Under the pieces are notes generated by a model. The model was given only the letters and a program-made list of their open reading frames with translations, had not been told where the DNA came from and searched no databases. From the NCBI GenBank assembly GCA_963971535.1, contig OZ020592.1, forward strand, positions 125,643,937 to 125,707,936: a stretch of DNA of 64,000 nucleotides, read 5' to 3'. How positions within the stretch are numbered: position 1 is the first letter of the stretch; every line of letters begins with the position of its first letter. The DNA comes from Notolepis coatsorum. Its lineage: Eukaryota > Chordata > Actinopteri > Aulopiformes > Paralepididae. Positions 1 to 64,000 of this stretch are shown here, one piece after another. Made by a program: the position numbers and the translations under genes.

Positions 1-62
<62 letters not shown>

Positions 63-81
63 GTCTCTCTCGCTCTCTCTT

Positions 82-176
<95 letters not shown>

Positions 177-416
177 GTCTCTCTCGCGCTCTCTCGCTCT
201 CTCGCGCTCTCTCGCTCTCTCTTGCTCTCTTGCTCTCTCTCTCTCTTGCTTTCTCTCTCTCTCGCGCTCTCTCTCTTGCTCTCGCTCTCTCTCTCTTGCT
301 CTCTCTCTCTTGCTCTCTCTCTCGCTCTCTCTCTTGCTCTCTCTCTCTTGCTCTCTCTCGCTCTCTCTCTCTCGGTCTCTCTCGGTCTCTCTCAGTCTCT
401 CTCTCTCTCTCTCACT
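1..416. repeat. CT-rich microsatellite
   Basis: Almost pure (CT)n with scattered G and TTG interruptions. Reading frames here are Leu/Ser repeats and not genes. From 417 to 1108 the sequence is ordinary intron with two small tandem repeats. Confidence 0.97.
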
Positions 417-639
417 CGGTGTGTTGCATCATGCAAGGGTCTGCTCACACTGTGCTCGTGCAGTTTGTGACGTGTGTACTAAGCTTATAGAGTTCGATTC
501 AAATAAGGCAAAACTGCAAATCTGCATGTCGTGCTTGAAAAACTTACCTGGCTTTAAGCTTGTTTATCAGGTTCCAGGGGTGTTTTATGCATTTTCCCTG
601 TTACTGCCAGGTGTACGACTGTACAGGTGCATTGCCACT

Positions 640-782
640 AAGCCTCGGGCAGCGCTATTATTTAAGAATACGTTGACTGTATCATATGCCCAGCCTCGGG
701 CAGCGCTATTATTTAAGAATATGTTGACTGTATGCCCAGCCTCGGGCAGTGCTATTATTTAAGAATACGTTGACTGTATGCA
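640..782. repeat. Short tandem repeat, about 46-51 bp, three copies
   Basis: Three copies of a unit containing gcctcgggcagcg and attatttaagaata start at 642, 693 and 739. A second small duplication (gtgttatgctaatgagatg) lies at about 897-980. Confidence 0.85.
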
Positions 783-1108
783 AATTTTTCTTTTTTATAT
801 AAAATGTATTATTATTTATTTTTACCTTTTAGGGGGGGGGCCTCGCGTTTAAGTCTTGCACAGGGCCTCGCATTTCTCCCAGACGGAACTGGTTAGATGT
901 GTTATGCTAATGAGATGTTGTTTTTATATAGCGTTAGGGGAGGTGTTATGCTAATGAGATGTTTTTATAGTGTTAGGGGAGGTGTTCTCCAGTGTCAATT
1001 TCAGGCCTGCCCAAAAAATCCTGAACACAAAACTCCACAATTCAGTACGTAGTTCACAGTATTTTCTAACGTGTATAATTACTTAAAGTGATTTCCTGAC
1101 TCCCTCAG

Positions 1109-63287
<62,179 letters not shown>

Positions 63288-63560
63288 TGGGAGTATAAAC
63301 GAGGAATCCTTAGTTTCAGCACTTTGATATGTAGTCTACTAACAGGTTTTGTGTTTGGAGAAGTTCCACAACACTAGAATCGTAAACACAGTTTGAAATT
63401 CTTTTAACGGTTTATATTTGATATTCTATGTTGGACATGGGGTATATTAGTGTCTAGACATTATGTATTCATCCTGACCTCAGTGTGAACCCCATACTCC
63501 CCACTATTAAAGGTGGCTAATTAAAGCTGTTGTAAGTGGTATTTTATTGTTTGTTCAAAT
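63288..63560 (+). promoter_or_regulatory. MCCC2: MCCC2 3'UTR with two candidate poly(A) signals
   Basis: AT-rich sequence after the stop codon with two ATTAAA hexamers at 63506-63511 and 63520-63525. A T/GT-rich stretch (gttgtaagtggtattttattgtttgttc) follows at about 63529-63556. Cleavage is likely within 30 bases after the hexamers. Both hexamers sit at or inside the left arm of an inverted-repeat element. Confidence 0.6.
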
Positions 63561-63963
63561 AAGTGGTCTACAGACATGTTAATATAATAGCCCAATCCCT
63601 CCGCTCTCAGTAAAGGGAAAAAACATTTTCTCGTATCCCGTTCCTACCTTATCCAAGAGAGAAGAGAACTCCACACTTCAAAAATAGGAAATAAAAACTA
63701 GTTTTGAGCAAATATTTGCTTACCAGTGCAGTAAACAAAGTTGGCATGGCAAGATTTCTTGAAATAAGTACAAATATCTAGGGTTCTCTCTCCTGATTGG
63801 ATAAAGTGGGAAGGGATACCAGAAAATGTATTTAGTGTTTACTGCAGAGCGGAGGGACTGGGAGACCATGTTACTGACCAGATGCTCTATATCGGTAATG
63901 GCCGTTGGAATGTAGAGCTATTTAACACATATTTTAACCAGAAAATACCACTTACAGCACCTT
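63511..63963. mobile_element. Inverted-repeat element at the MCCC2 3' end
   Basis: The left side has aggtg...gtaagtggtatttt and cccaatccctccgctct; the right side has the complements (agagcggagggactggg, aaaataccacttac, cacctt). TTAA flanks both ends (63507-63510 and 63964-63967). The arms are imperfect, so exact limits are tentative. Confidence 0.65.
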
Positions 63964-64000
63964 TTAACCTGATTCTCACACAACTTTCTGTGTGGCAAAG

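Noticed and set aside
222..762. Leu/Ser-rich frames of 82-150 codons
   Set aside because: They are translations of the CT microsatellite.

Overview
The window is genomic DNA from a ray-finned (teleost-type) fish. It holds the 3' two-thirds of one host gene, MCCC2, on the + strand. MCCC2 encodes the beta (carboxyltransferase) subunit of mitochondrial 3-methylcrotonyl-CoA carboxylase, an enzyme of leucine breakdown. Twelve coding exons can be placed between 1109 and 63287. They chain with compatible phases, encode about 393 residues and end in a TGA at 63285-63287. The N-terminal roughly 170 codons lie upstream of the window. The fish assignment rests on the protein and on the mobile elements: L2-type LINEs with the typical fish 3' tail, CR1/Rex-like LINEs, an L1/Tx1-like LINE, a copia-type element, many hAT and TTAA elements, and tRNA-headed SINEs. 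The species cannot be told from the sequence.

Layout. 1-1108: a CT-rich simple repeat, then the end of an upstream intron. Intron 1 (1222-13644): a deeply nested transposon stack (hAT > TA element > minisatellite > L2 > SINEs, hAT and a second LINE), then a 65-bp tandem array that carries the 3' splice site of the next exon. Intron 2 (13759-22980): a hAT frame (13812-22021) holding a minus-strand LINE with an esterase-like domain, two TTAA elements and a 6-bp-TSD hAT, followed by a SINE. Intron 4 (23917-33489): a solo LTR and about 200 copies of a 29-bp minisatellite. Intron 5 (33586-37263): 25-28 bp arrays. Introns 6-10: short, mostly minisatellites, with one LINE in intron 7. Intron 11 (43065-63169): a 39-bp array, a 49-bp array of copies of the last exon's splice site, then about 18 kb of nested elements including a 12.3-kb L1/Tx1-like LINE bounded by 15-bp target-site duplications and containing an open copia pol frame. 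63288-64000: 3'UTR running into an inverted-repeat element.

The most unusual signal is that several tandem arrays are built from MCCC2 splice junctions. The acceptors of the second, tenth and twelfth exons and the donor of the tenth exon are repeated 10-18 times each, with the flanking exon or intron bases. Many decoys keep an intact AG or GT, and some would give open, in-frame insertions of 13, 14, 17 or 34 residues. Whether these decoys are used cannot be decided from DNA alone. All other long reading frames are transposon genes or come from repeat units whose length is a multiple of three.
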